DNA from: Coriaria nepalensis
Lineage: Eukaryota > Streptophyta > Magnoliopsida > Cucurbitales > Coriariaceae
NCBI GenBank assembly: GCA_027186245.1
Contig: CP114482.1
Coordinates: 20,231,209-20,295,208, forward strand
Direction of reading: 5' to 3'
DNA length: 64,000 nt
In this document: piece after piece, positions 34,601-47,184 of the stretch
Layout of the letters: the number at the start of each line of letters is the position of its first letter
How positions within the stretch are numbered: the stretch's first letter is position 1
Notes under the pieces: model-generated
The model's input: only the letters and a program-made list of their open reading frames with translations
The model's database searches: none
Told to the model about the DNA's origin: nothing
Position numbers and translations under genes: made by a program

Positions 34601-37600
34601 GCCTTCAAAAGATCCATTGCAAATTATGCACAAAAGCCGTGGTTGAGGTGCGAAAAAAGATTTGGTTTAAATTTCTTTGAAATGATTTAATTACTAGAAG
34701 AGACTCGATGACATGATTTCAAGGCTAAACAATGGATAATTTGCATGAAAACATCAATTGCAGGTTATGCACAAAAGTCTCGATTGAAGAGCGAAAATAG
34801 AATTTGTTCAAAATGCTTTCAAATGATTTGATGACTAGAAGAGACTCAATAACATGATTGTAAGGCTAAAATGATGCATAGTTGCCTTTAATTATTGAAT
34901 TGAAAGTTCGGAACGAAAGTCGTGTCTGAAGTGCGAAAAAATAGAATTCTTTCGAATTACTTTTAATTGATTTAATGACTAGAGAAGACTCAATGACATG
35001 ATTTTAAGGCTAAACAAACGCATCATTGCCTTCAATAGATCAATTGCATGTTTTGCACAAAAGTCGTGTTTGAAATGCGAAAATAGAATTCGTTTGAATT
35101 GATTTCGAATGATTTACTGACTAAAAGTGACTCAATGACATGATTTTAAGGCGATACAAATGCCTAGTTGCCTTCAAAAGATCCATTGCAAATTATGCAC
35201 AAAAGCCGTGGTTGAGGTGCGAAAAAAGATTTGGTTTAAATTTCTTTGAAATGATTTAATTACTAGAAGAGACTCGATGACATGATTTCAAGGCTAAACA
35301 ATGGATAATTTGCATGAAAACATCAATTGCAGGTTATGCACAAAAGTCTCGATTGAAGAGCGAAAATAGAATTTGTTCAAAATGCTTTCAAATGATTTGA
35401 TGACTAGAAGAGACTCAATGACATGATTATAAGGCTAAAATGATGCATAGTTGCCTTTAATTATTGAATTGAAAGTTCGGAACGAAAGTCGTGTCTGAAG
35501 TGCGAAAAAATAGAATTCTTTCGAATTACTTTTAATTGATTTAATGACTAGAGAAGACTCAATGACATGATTTTAAGGCTAAACAAACGCATAATTGCCT
35601 TCAATAGATCAATTCCATGTTTTGCACAAAAGTCGTGTTTGAAATGCGAAAATAGAATTCGTTTGAATTGATTTCGAATGATTTACTGACTAAAATTGAC
35701 TCAATGACATGATTTTAAGGCTATACAAATGCCTAGTTGCCTTCAAAAGATCCATCGCAAATTATGCACAAAAGCCGTGGTTCAGGTGCGAAAAAAGATT
35801 TCGTTTAAATTTCTTTGAAATGATTTAATTACTAGAACATACTCGATGACATGATTTCAAGGCTAAACAATGGATAATTTGCCTGAATACATCAATTGCA
35901 ACTTATGCACAAAAGTCTCGATTGAAGAGCGAAAATAGAATTTGTTCAAAATGCTTTCAAATGATTTGATGACTAGAAGAGACTCAATGACATGATTTTA
36001 GGGCTAAAAAGATGCATAGTTGCCTTTAATTATGGAATTGAAAGTTCTGAACGAAAGTCGTGTTTGAAGTGCGAAAAAATAGAATTCTTTCGAATTACTT
36101 TTAATTGATTTAATGACTAGAGAAGACTCAATGACATGATTTTAAGGCTAAACAAACGCATAATTGCCTTCAATAGATCAATTCCATGTTTTGCACAAAA
36201 GTCGTGTTTGAAATGCGAAAATAGAATTCGTTTGAATTGATTTCGAATGATTTACTGACTAAAAGTGACTCAATGACATGATTTTAAGGCTATACAAATG
36301 CCTAGTTGCCTTCAAAAGATCCATCGCAAATTATGCACAAAAGCCGTGGTTCAGGTGCGAAAAAAGATTTCGTTTAAATTTCTTTGAAATGATTTAATTA
36401 CTAGAACATACTCGATGACATGATTTCAAGGCTAAACAATGGATAATTTGCCTGAATACATCAATTGCAACTTATGCACAAAAGTCTCGATTGAAGAGCG
36501 AAAATAGAATTTGTTCAAAATGCTTTCAAATGATTTGATGACTAGAAGAGACTCAATGACATGATTTTAGGGCTAAAAAGATGCATAGTTGCCTTTAATT
36601 ATGGAATTGAAAGTTCTGAACGAAAGTCGTGTTTGAAGTGCGAAAAAATAGAATTCTTTCGAATTACTTTTAATTGATTTAATGACTAGAGAAGACTCAA
36701 TGACATGATTTTAAGGCTAAACAAACGCATAATTGCCTTCAATAGATCAATTGCATGTTTTGCACAAAAGTCGTGTTTGAAATGCGAAAATAGAATTCGT
36801 TTGAATTGATTACGAATGATTTACTGACTAAAAGTGATTCAATGACATGATTTTAAGGCTATACAAATGCCTAGTTGCCTTCAAAAGATCCATTGCAAGT
36901 TATGCACAAAAGCCGTGATTGAGGTGCGAAAAAGGATTTCGTTTGAATTTCTTTGAAATGATTTAATTACTAGACGAGACTCGATGACATGATTTCAAGG
37001 CTAAACAATGGATAATTTGCTTGAATACATCAATTGCAAGTTATGCACAAAAGTCTCGATTGAAGAGCGAAAATAGAATTTGTTCAAAATGCTTTCAAAT
37101 GATTTGATGACTAGAAGAGACTCAATGACATAATTTTAAGGCTAAAAAGATGCATAGTTGCCTTCAATTATTGAATTGAAAGTTCTGAACGAAAGTCGTG
37201 TTTGAAGTGCGAAAAAATAGAATTCTTTCAAATTACTTTTAGTTGATTTAATGACTAGAGAAGACTCAATGACATGATTTTAAGGCTAAACAAATGCATA
37301 ATTGCCTTCAATAGATCAATTGCATGTTTTGCACAAAAGTCGTGTTTGAAATGCGAAAATAGAATTCGTTTGAATTGATTTAAAATGATTTACTGACTAA
37401 AAGTGATTCAATGACATGATTTTAAGGCTATACAAATGCCTAGTTGCCTTCAAAAGATCCATTGCAAGTTATGCACAAAAGCCGTGATTGAGGTGCGAAA
37501 AAGGATTTCGTTTGAATTTCTTTGAAATGATTTAATTACTAGACGAGACTCGATGACATGATTTCAAGGCTAAACAATGGATAATTTGCTTGAATACATC

Positions 37601-38525
37601 AATTGCAAGTTATGCACAAAAGTCTCGATTGAAGAGCGAAAATAGAATTTGTTCAAAATGCTTTCAAATGATTTGATGACTAGAAGAGACTCAATGACAT
37701 AATTTTAAGGCTAAAAAGATGCATAGTTGCCTTCAATTATTGAATTGAAAGTTCTGAACGAAAGTCGTGTTTGAAGTGCGAAAAAATAGAATTCCTTCGA
37801 ATTACTTTTAGTTGATTTAATGACTAGAGAAGACTCAATGACATGATTTTAAGGCTAAACAAATGCATAATTGCCTTCAATAGATCAATTGCATGTTTTG
37901 CACAAAAGTCGTGTTTGAAATGCGAAAATAGAATTCGTTTGAATTGATTTAAAATGATTTACTGACTAAAAGTGACTCAATGACATGATTTTAAGGCTAT
38001 ACAAATGCCTAGTTGCCTTCAAAAGATCCATTGCAAATTATGCACAAAAGCCGTGGTTCAGGTGCGAAAAAAGATTTCGTTTAAATTTCTTTAAAATGAT
38101 TTAATTACTAGAAGAGACTCGATGACATGATTTCAAGGCTTAAACAATGGATAATTTGCTTGAAAACATCAATTGCAAGTTATGCACAAAAGTCTCGATT
38201 GAAGAGCGAAAATAGAATTTGTTCAAAATGCTTTCAAATGATTTGATGACTAGAAGAGACTCAATAACATGATTGTAAGGCTAAAAAGATGCATAGTTGC
38301 CTTTAATTATTGAATTGAAAGTTCTGAACGAAAGTCGTGTCTGAAGTGCGAAAAAATAGAATTCTTTCGAATTACTTTTAATTGATTTAATGACTAGAGA
38401 AGACTCAATGACATGATTTTAAGGCTAAACAAACGCATCATTGCCTTCAATAGATCAATTGCATGTTTTGCACAAAAGTCGTGTTTAAAATGCGAAAATA
38501 GAATTCGTTTGAATTGATTTCGAAT
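31637..38525. repeat. Mosaic family A segment with local 569- and 1,707-bp repeats
   Basis: About twelve HOR units in a patchwork. The haplotype CATCGC / ACATACTCG / TTTTAGGGC occurs with its TTAGGG at 34,291, 35,998 (1,707 bp later, three units) and 36,567 (569 bp later). GGCGATACAAATG appears near 32,877, 34,582 and 35,152. CAATTCCATG replaces CAATTGCATG near 33,903, 35,609 and 36,180. A GC dinucleotide is missing from a B monomer at about 33,621 (CATCAATTCAAG). Units at 36.8-38.0 kb alternate GATTACGAATG and GATTTAAAATG types. Nothing but satellite is present. Confidence 0.82.
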
Positions 38526-41281
38526 GATTTACTGACTAAAAGTTACTCAATGACATGATTTTAAGGCTATACAAATGCCTAGTTGCCTTCAAAAGATCCA
38601 TTGCATATTATGCACAAATGCCGTGGTTTAGTTGCGAAAAAAGATTTCGTTTAAATTTCTTTGAAATGATTTAATTACTAGAAGAGACTCGATGACATGA
38701 TTTCAAGGTTAAACAATGGATAATTTGCTTGAAAACATCAATTGCAAGTTATGCACAAAAGTCTCGATTGAAGAGCGAAAATAGAATTTGTTCAAAATGC
38801 TTTCAAATGATTTGATGACTAGAAGAGACTCAATGACATGATTTTAAGGCTAAAAAGATGCATATTTGCCTTCAATTATTGAATTGAAAGTTCTGAACGA
38901 AAGTCGTGCTTGAAGTGCGAAAAAATAGAATTCTTTCGAATTACTTTTAATTGATTTAATGACTAGAGAAGACTCAATGACATGATTTTAAGGCTAAACA
39001 AACGCATAATTGCATTCAATAGATCAATTGCATGTTTTGCACAAAAGTCGTGTTTGAAATGCGAAAATAGAATTCGTTTGAATTGATTACGAATGATTTA
39101 CTGACTAAAGGTGATTCAATGACATGATTTTAAGGCTATACAAATGCTTAGTTGCCTTCAAAATATCCATTGCAAGTTATGCACAAAAGCCGTGATTGAG
39201 GTGCGAAAAAGGATTTCGTTTAAATTTCTTTGAAATGATTTAATTACTAGAAGAGACTCGATGACATGATTTCAAGGCTAAACAATGGATAATTTGCTTG
39301 AAAACATCAATTGCAAGTTATGCACAAAAGTCTCGATTGAAGAGCGAAAATAGAATTTGTTCAAAATGCTTTCAAATGATTTGATGACTAGAAGAGACTC
39401 AATGACATGATTGTAAGGCTAAAAAGATGCATAGTTGCCTTTAATTATTGAATTGAAAGTTCTGAATGAAAGTTGTGTTTGAAGTGCGAAAAAATAGAAT
39501 TCTTTCGAATTACTTTTAATTGATTTAATGACTAGAGAGGACTCAATGACATGATTTTAAGGCTAAACAAACGCATAATTGCCTTCAATAGATCAATTGC
39601 ATGTTTTGCACAAAAGTCGTGTTTGAAATGCGAAAATAGAATTCGTTTGAATTGATTTCGAATGATTTACTGACTAAAAGTGACTCAATGACATGATTTT
39701 AAGGCTATACAAATGCCTAGTTGCCTTCAAAAGATCCATCGCAAATTATGCACAAAAGCCGTGGTTCAGGTGCGAAAAAAGATTTCGTTTAAATTTCTTT
39801 GAAATGATTTAATTACTAGAACATACTCGATGACATGATTTCAAGGCTAAACAATGGATAATTTGCCTGAATACATCAATTGCAACTTATGCACAAAAGT
39901 CTCGATTGAAGAGCGAAAATAGAATTTGTTCAAAATGCTTTCAAATGATTTGATGACTAGAAGAGACTCAATGACATGATTTTAGGGCTAAAAAGATGCA
40001 TAGTTGCCTTTAATTATGGAATTGAAAGTTCTGAACGAAAGTCGTGTTTGAAGTGCGAAAAAATAGAATTCTTTCGAATTACTTTTAATTGATTTAATGA
40101 CTAGAGAAGACTCAATGACATGATTTTAAGGCTAAACAAACGCATAATTGCCTTCAATAGATCAATTGCATGTTTTGCACAAAAGTCGTGTTTGAAATGC
40201 GAAAATAGAATTCGTTTGAATTGATTACGAATGATTTACTGACTAAAAGTGATTCAATGACATGATTTTAAGGCTATACAAATGCCTAGTTGCCTTCAAA
40301 AGATCCATTGCAAGTTATGCACAAAAGCCGTGATTGAGGTGCGAAAAAGGATTTCGTTTGAATTTCTTTGAAATGATTTAATTACTAGACGAGACTCGAT
40401 GACATGATTTCAAGGCTAAACAATGGATAATTTGCTTGAATACATCAATTGCAAGTTATGCACAAAAGTCTCGATTGAAGAGCGAAAATAGAATTTGTTC
40501 AAAATGCTTTCAAATGATTTGATGACTAGAAGAGACTCAATGACATAATTTTAAGGCTAAAAAGATGCATAGTTGCCTTCAATTATTGAATTGAAAGTTC
40601 TGAACGAAAGTCGTGTTTGAAGTGCGAAAAAATAGAATTCTTTTGAATTACTTTTAGTTGATTTAATGACTAGAGAAGACTCAATGACATGATTTTAAGG
40701 CTAAACAAATGCATAATTGCCTTCAATAGATCAATTGCATGTTTTGCACAAAAGTCGTGTTTGAAATGCGAAAATAGAATTCGTTTGAATTGATTTAAAA
40801 TGATTTACTGACTAAAAGTGACTCAATGACATGATTTTAAGGCTATACAAATGCCTAGTTGCCTTCAAAAGATCCATTGCAAATTATGCACAAAAGCCGT
40901 GGTTCAGGTGCGAAAAAAGATTTCCTTTAAATTTCTTTAAAATGATTTAATTACTAGAAGAGACTCGATGACATGATTTCAAGGCTTAAACAATGGATAA
41001 TTTGCTTGAAAACATCAATTGCAAGTTATGCACAAAAGTCTCGATTGAAGAGCGAAAATGTAATTTGTTCAAAATGCTTTCAAATGATTTGATGACTAGA
41101 AGAGACTCAATAACATGATTGTAAGGCTAAAAAGATGCGTAGTTGCCTTTAATTATTGAATTGAAAGTTCTGAACGAAAGTCGTGTCTGAAGTGCGAAAA
41201 AATAGAATTCTTTCGAATTACTTTTAATTGATTTAATGACTAGAGAAGACTCAATGACATGATTTTAAGGCTAAACAAACG

Positions 41282-41321
41282 CATCATTGCCTTCAATAGA
41301 TCATCATTGCCTTCAATAGAT
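41282..41321. repeat. 20-bp tandem duplication inside a D monomer (copy 1)
   Basis: CATCATTGCCTTCAATAGAT occurs twice back to back (41,282-41,301 and 41,302-41,321), lengthening this D monomer to about 162 bp. Other D monomers with the CATCATTGCC allele have it once. This is the clearest length mutation in the family A array and a useful tag for the block that carries it. Confidence 0.93.
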
Positions 41322-42440
41322 CAATTGCATGTTTTGCACAAAAGTCGTGTTTAAAATGCGAAAATAGAATTCGTTTGAATTGATTACGAATGATTTACTG
41401 ACTAAAAGTGATTCAATGACATGATTTTAAGGCTATACAAATGCCTAGTTGCCTTCAAAAGATCCATTGCAAGTTATGCACAAAAGCCGTGATTGAGGTG
41501 CGAAAAAGGATTTCGTTTGAATTTCTTTGAAATGATTTAATTACTAGACGAGACTCGATGACATGATTTCAAGGCTAAACAATGGATAATTTGCTTGAAT
41601 ACATCAATTGCAAGTTATGCACAAAAGTCTCGATTGAAGAGCGAAAATAGAATTTGTTCAAAATGCTTTCAAATGATTTGATGACTAGAAGAGACTCAAT
41701 GACATAATTTTAAGGCTAAAAAGATGCATAGTTGCCTTCAATTATTGAATTGAAAGTTCTGAACGAAAGTCGTGTTTGAAGTGCGAAAAAATAGAATTCT
41801 TTTGAATTACTTTTAGTTGATTTAATGACTAGAGAAGACTCAATGACATGATTTTAAGGCTAAACAAATGCATAATTGCCTTCAATAGATCAATTGCATG
41901 TTTTGCACAAAAGTCGTGTTTGAAATGCGAAAATAGAATTCGTTTGAATTGATTTAAAATGATTTACTGACTAAAAGTGACTCAATGACATGATTTTAAG
42001 GCTATACAAATGCCTAGTTGCCTTCAAAAGATCCATTGCAAATTATGCACAAAAGCCGTGGTTCAGGTGCGAAAAAAGATTTCCTTTAAATTTCTTTAAA
42101 ATGATTTAATTACTAGAAGAGACTCGATGACATGATTTCAAGGCTTAAACAATGGATAATTTGCTTGAAAACATCAATTGCAAGTTATGCACAAAAGTCT
42201 CGATTGAAGAGCGAAAATGTAATTTGTTCAAAATGCTTTCAAATGATTTGATGACTAGAAGAGACTCAATAACATGATTGTAAGGCTAAAAAGATGCATA
42301 GTTGCCTTTAATTATTGAATTGAAAGTTCTGAACGAAAGTCGTGTCTGAAGTGCGAAAAAATAGAATTCTTTCGAATTACTTTTAATTGATTTAATGACT
42401 AGAGAAGACTCAATGACATGATTTTAAGGCTAAACAAACG

Positions 42441-42480
42441 CATCATTGCCTTCAATAGATCATCATTGCCTTCAATAGAT
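42441..42480. repeat. 20-bp tandem duplication inside a D monomer (copy 2)
   Basis: The same back-to-back 20-mer, at 42,441-42,460 and 42,461-42,480, exactly 1,159 bp after the first. I saw it nowhere else in the window. The matching place in the next super-repeat, about 46,445, has a single copy. Confidence 0.93.
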
Positions 42481-42550
42481 CAATTGCATGTTTTGCACAA
42501 AAGTCGTGTTTAAAATGCGAAAATAGAATTCGTTTGAATTGATTTCGAAT

Positions 42551-45500
42551 GATTTACTGACTAAAAGTTACTCAATGACATGATTTTAAGGCTATACAAA
42601 TGCCTAGTTGCCTTCAAAAGATCCATTGCATATTATGCACAAATGCCGTGGTTTAGTTGCGAAAAAAGATTTCGTTTAAATTTCTTTGAAATGATTTAAT
42701 TACTAGAAGAGACTCGATGACATGATTTCAAGGTTAAACAATGGATAATTTGCTTGAAAACATCAATTGCATGTTATGCACAAAAGTCTCGATTGAAGAG
42801 CGAAAATAGAATTTGTTCAAAATGCTTTCAAATGATTTGATGACTAGAAGAGACTCAATGACATGATTTTAAGGCTAAAATGATGCATATTTGCCTTCAA
42901 TTATTGAATTGAAAGTTCTGAACGAAAGTCATGCTTGAAGTGCGAAAAAATAGAATTCTTTCGAATTACTTTTAATTGATTTAATGACTAGAGAAGACTC
43001 AATGACATGATTTTAAGGCTAAACAAACGCATAATTGCCTTCAATAGATCAATTGCATGTTTTGCACAAAAGTCGTGTTTAAAATGCGAAAATAGAATTC
43101 GTTTGAATTGATTACGAATGATTTACTGACTAAAGGTGATTCAATGACATGATTTTAAGGCTATACAAATGCTTAGTTGCCTTCAAAATATCCATTGCAA
43201 GTTATGCACAAAAGCCGTGATTGAGGTGCGAAAAAGGATTTCGTTTAAATTTCTTTGAAATGATTTAATTACTAGAAGAGACTCGATGACATGATTTCAA
43301 GGCTAAACAATGGATAATTTGCTTGAAAACATCAATTGCAAGTTATGCACAAAAGTCTCGATTGAAGAGCGAAAATAGAATTTGTTCAAAATGCTTTCAA
43401 ATGATTTGATGACTAGAAGAGACTCAATGACATGATTGTAAGGCTAAAAAGATGCATAGTTGCCTTTAATTATTGAATTGAAAGTTCTGAACGAAAGTTG
43501 TGTTTGAAGTGAGAAAAAATAGAATTCTTTCGAATTACTTTTAATTGATTTAATGACTAGAGAGGACTCAATGACATGATTTTAAGGCTAAACAAACGCA
43601 TAATTGCCTTCAATAGATCAATTGCATGTTTTGCACAAAAGTCGTGTTTGAAATGCGAAAATAGAATTCGTTTGAATTGATTTCGAATGATTTACTGACT
43701 AAAAGTGACTCAATGACATGATTTTAAGGCTATACAAATGCCTAGTTGCCTTCAAAAGATCCATCGCAAATTATGCACAAAAGCCGTGGTTCAGGTGCGA
43801 AAAAAGATTTCGTTTAAATTTCTTTGAAATGATTTAATTACCAGAACATACTCGATGACATGATTTCAAGGCTAAACAATGGATAATTTGCCTGAATACA
43901 TCAATTGCAACTTATGCACAAAAGTCTCGATTGAAGAGCGAAAATAGAATTTGTTCAAAATGCTTTCAAATGATTTGATGACTAGAAGAGACTCAATGAC
44001 ATGATTTTAGGGCTAAAAAGATGCATAGTTGCCTTTAATTATGGAATTGAAAGTTCTGAACGAAAGTCGTGTTTGAAGTGCGAAAAAATAGAATTCTTTC
44101 GAATTACTTTTAATTGATTTAATGACTAGAGAAGACTCAATGACATGATTTTAAGGCTAAACAAACACGTAATTGCCTTCAATAGATCAATTGCATGTTT
44201 TGCACAAAAGTCGTGTTTGAAATGCGAAAATAGAATTCGTTTGAATTGATTACGAATGATTTACTGACTAAAAGTGATTCAATGACATGATTTTAAGGCT
44301 ATACAAATGCCTAGTTGCCTTCAAAAGATCCATTGCAAGTTATGCACAAAAGCCGTGATTGAGGTGCGAAAAAGGATTTCGTTTGAATTTCTTTGAAATG
44401 ATTTAATTACTAGACGAGACTCGATGACATGATTTCAAGGCTAAACAATGGATAATTTGCTTGAATACATCAATTGCAAGTTATGCACAAAAGTCTCGAT
44501 TGAAGAGCGAAAATAGAATTTGTTCAAAATGCTTTCAAATGATTTGATGACTAGAAGAGACTCAATGACATAATTTTAAGGCTAAAAAGATGCATAGTTG
44601 CCTTCAATTATTGAATTGAAAGTTCTGAACGAAAGTCGTGTTTGAAGTGCGAAAAAATAGAATTCTTTTGAATTACTTTTAGTTGATTTAATGACTAGAG
44701 AAGACTCAATGACATGATTTTAAGGCTAAACAAATGCATAATTGCCTTCAATAGATCAATTGCATGTTTTGCACAAAAGTCGTGTTTGAAATGCGAAAAT
44801 AGAATTCGTTTGAACTGATTTAAAATGATTTACTGACTAAAAGTAACTCAATGACATGATTTTAAGGCTATACAAATGCCTAGTTGCCTTCAAAAGATCC
44901 ATTGCAAATTATGCACAAAAGCCGTGGTTCAGGTGCGAAAAAAGATTTCGTTTAAATTTCTTTAAAATGATTTAATTACTAGAAGAGACTCGATGACATG
45001 ATTTCAAGGCTTAAACAATGGATAATTTGCTTGAAAACATCAATTGCAAGTTATGCACAAAAGTCTCGATTGAAGAGCGAAAATAGAATTTGTTCAAAAT
45101 GCTTTCAAATGATTTGATGACTAGAAGAGACTCAATAACATGATTGTATGGCTAAGAAGATGCATAGTTGCCTTTAATTATTGAATTGAAAGTTCTGAAC
45201 GAAAGTCGTGTCTGAAGTGCGAAAAAATAGAATTCTTTCGAATTACTTTTAATTGATTTAATGACTAGAGAAGACTCAATGACATGATTTTAAGGCTAAA
45301 CAAACGCATCATTGCCTTCAATAGATCAATTGCATGTTTTGCACAAAAGTCGTGTTTAAAATGCGAAAATAGAATTCGTTTGAATTGATTACGAATGATT
45401 TACTGACTAAAAGTGATTCAATGACATGATTTTAAGGCTATACAAATGCCTAGTTGACTTCAAAAGATCCATTGCAAGTTATGCACAAAAGCCGTGGTTG

Positions 45501-46535
45501 AGGTGCAAAAAAAGATTTCGTTTAAATTTCTTCGAAATGATTTAATTACTAAAAGAGACTCGATGACATGATTTCAAGGCTAAACAATGGATAATTTGCT
45601 TGAAAACATCAATTGCAAGTTATGCACAAAAGTCTCGATTGAAGAGCGAAAATAGAATTTGTTCAAAATGCTTTCACATGATTTGATGACTAGAAGAGAC
45701 TCAATGACATAATTTTAAGGCTAAAAAGATGCATAGTTGCCTTCAATTTTTGACTTGAAAGTTCTGAACGAAAGTCGTGTTTGAAGTGCGAAAAAATAGA
45801 ATTCTTTTGAATTACTTTTAGTTGATTTAATGACTAGAGAAGACTCAATGACATGATTTTAAGGCTAAACAAATGCATAATTGCCTTCAATAGATCAATT
45901 GCATGTTTTGCACAAAAGTCGTGTTTGAAATGCGAAAATAGAATTCGTTTGAATTGATTTAAAATGATTTACTGACTAAAAGTGACTCAATGACATGATT
46001 TTAAGGCTATACAAATGCCTAGTTGCCTTCAAAAGATCCATTGCAAATTATGCACAAAAGCCGTGGTTCAGGTGCGAAAAAAGATTTCGTTTAAATTTCT
46101 TTAAAATGATTTAATTACTAGAAGAGACTCGATGACATGATTTCAAGGCTTAAACAATGGATAATTTGCTTGAAAACATCAATTGCAAGTTATGCACAAA
46201 AGTCTCGATTGAAGAGCGAAAATGTAATTTGTTCAAAATGCTTTCAAATGATTTGATGACTAGAAGAGACTCAATAACATGATTGTAAGGCTAAAAAGAT
46301 GCATAGTTGCCTTTAATTATTGAATTGAAAGTTCTGAACGAAAGTCGTGTCTGAAGTGCGAAAAAATAGAATTCTTTCGAATTACTTTTAATTGATTTAA
46401 TGACTAGAGAAGACTCAATGACATGATTTTAAGGCTAAACAAACGCATCATTGCCTTCAATAGATCAATTGCATGTTTTGCACAAAAGTCGTGTTTAAAA
46501 TGCGAAAATAGAATTCGTTTGAATTGATTTCGAAT
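42551..46535. repeat. Seven-unit super-repeat, copy 2 (3,985 bp)
   Basis: Second copy of the 28-monomer block, with the same unit order except that unit six carries a different A allele (GTTGAGGTGCAAAAAAAG, with TTCTTCGAAATG) near 45,500. A third, partial copy starts at 46,536 (GCATATTATG at about 46,614) and follows the pattern for about two units before switching to another haplotype (TTTATTTGAAATG, about 47,804). Part of this copy also recurs 13,660 bp downstream. Confidence 0.85.
42893..45411. repeat. 2.5-kb block recurring at 56,553-59,071 (copy 1)
   Basis: Constant displacement of 13,660 bp (24 units plus 4). Shared rare markers: GTCATGCTTGAAG, ATTACCAGAACATACTCG (about 43,839), AACACGTAATTG (44,165), TGAACTGATTTAAAATG (44,811) and AAAAGTAACTC. 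Differences are few, for example AAGTGAGAAAAAATAG at about 43,509 against GTGCG, and GTATGGCTAAG at about 45,147 against GTAAGG. It sits within super-repeat copy 2. Confidence 0.85.
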
Positions 46536-47184
46536 GATTTACTGACTAAAATTTACTCAATGACATGATTTTAAGGCTATACAAATGCCTAGTTGCCTTC
46601 AAAAGATCCATTGCATATTATGCACAAATGCCGTGGTTTAGTTGCGAAAAAAGATTTCGTTTAAATTTCTTTGAAATGATTTAATTACTAGAAGAGACTC
46701 GATGACATGATTTCAAGGTTAAACAATGGATAATTTGCTTGAAAACATCAATTGCAAGTTATGCACAAAAGTCTCGATTGAAGAGCGAAAATAGAATTTG
46801 TTCAAAATGCTTTCAAATGATTTGATGACTAGAAGAGACTCAATGACATGATTTTAAGGCTAAAATGATGCATATTTGCCTTCAATTATTGAATTGAAAG
46901 TTCTGAACGAAAGTCATGCTTGAAGTGCGAAAAAATAGAATTCTTTCGAATTACTTTTAATTGATTTAATGACTAGAGAAGACTCAATGACATGATTTTA
47001 AGGCTAAACAAACGCATAATTGCCTTCAATAGATCAATTGCATGTTTTGCACAAAAGTCGTGTTTAAAATGCGAAAATAGAATTCGTTTGAATTGATTAC
47101 GAATGATTTACTGACTAAAGGTGATTCAATGACATGATTTTAAGGCTATACAAATGCTTAGTTGCCTTCAAAATATCCATTGCA
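46536..47184. repeat. Partial third copy of the seven-unit super-repeat
   Basis: Begins with the diagnostic GCATATTATGCACAAATGCC unit (here AAAATTTACTC instead of AAAAGTTACTC), then the AAAGGTGATTC / ATGCTTAGTTGCC unit as in copies 1 and 2. The pattern continues to about 47,670 and then leaves the super-repeat order. It overlaps the start of the 3,415-bp repeat listed next. Confidence 0.75.

Larger units (their letters stand above)
40223..42540. repeat. 1,159-bp tandem duplication of a two-unit block
   Basis: Two consecutive units (GATTACGAATG type then GATTTAAAATG type) are present twice, displaced by 1,159 bp = 2 x 569 + 1 (extra T) + 20 (insertion). Both copies share GATTTCCTTTAAATTTC, GAAAATGTAATTTG and the same 20-bp insertion. 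I noted one difference, GATGCGTAG near 41,137 against GATGCATAG near 42,296. The insertion therefore arose first and was then copied with the whole block. Confidence 0.88.
38526..42550. repeat. Seven-unit super-repeat (about 4.0 kb), copy 1
   Basis: Seven HOR units starting with a marked unit (AAAAGTTACTC, GCATATTATGCACAAATGCC, GGTTTAGTTGCG) and repeated downstream at 42,551. Unit order: GCATATTAT; AAAGGTGATTC with ATGCTTAGTTGCC; CATCGC with ACATACTCG; GATTACGAATG with TAGACGAG; GATTTAAAATG; GATTACGAATG; GATTTAAAATG. Length is 4,025 bp rather than 3,985 because it contains two 20-bp insertions. The third-level unit thus comprises 28 monomers. Confidence 0.87.

Noticed and set aside
41282..42480. 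Inverted repeat or hairpin at the 20-bp insertion
   Set aside because: The two 20-mers are direct repeats; no complementary arms are present.
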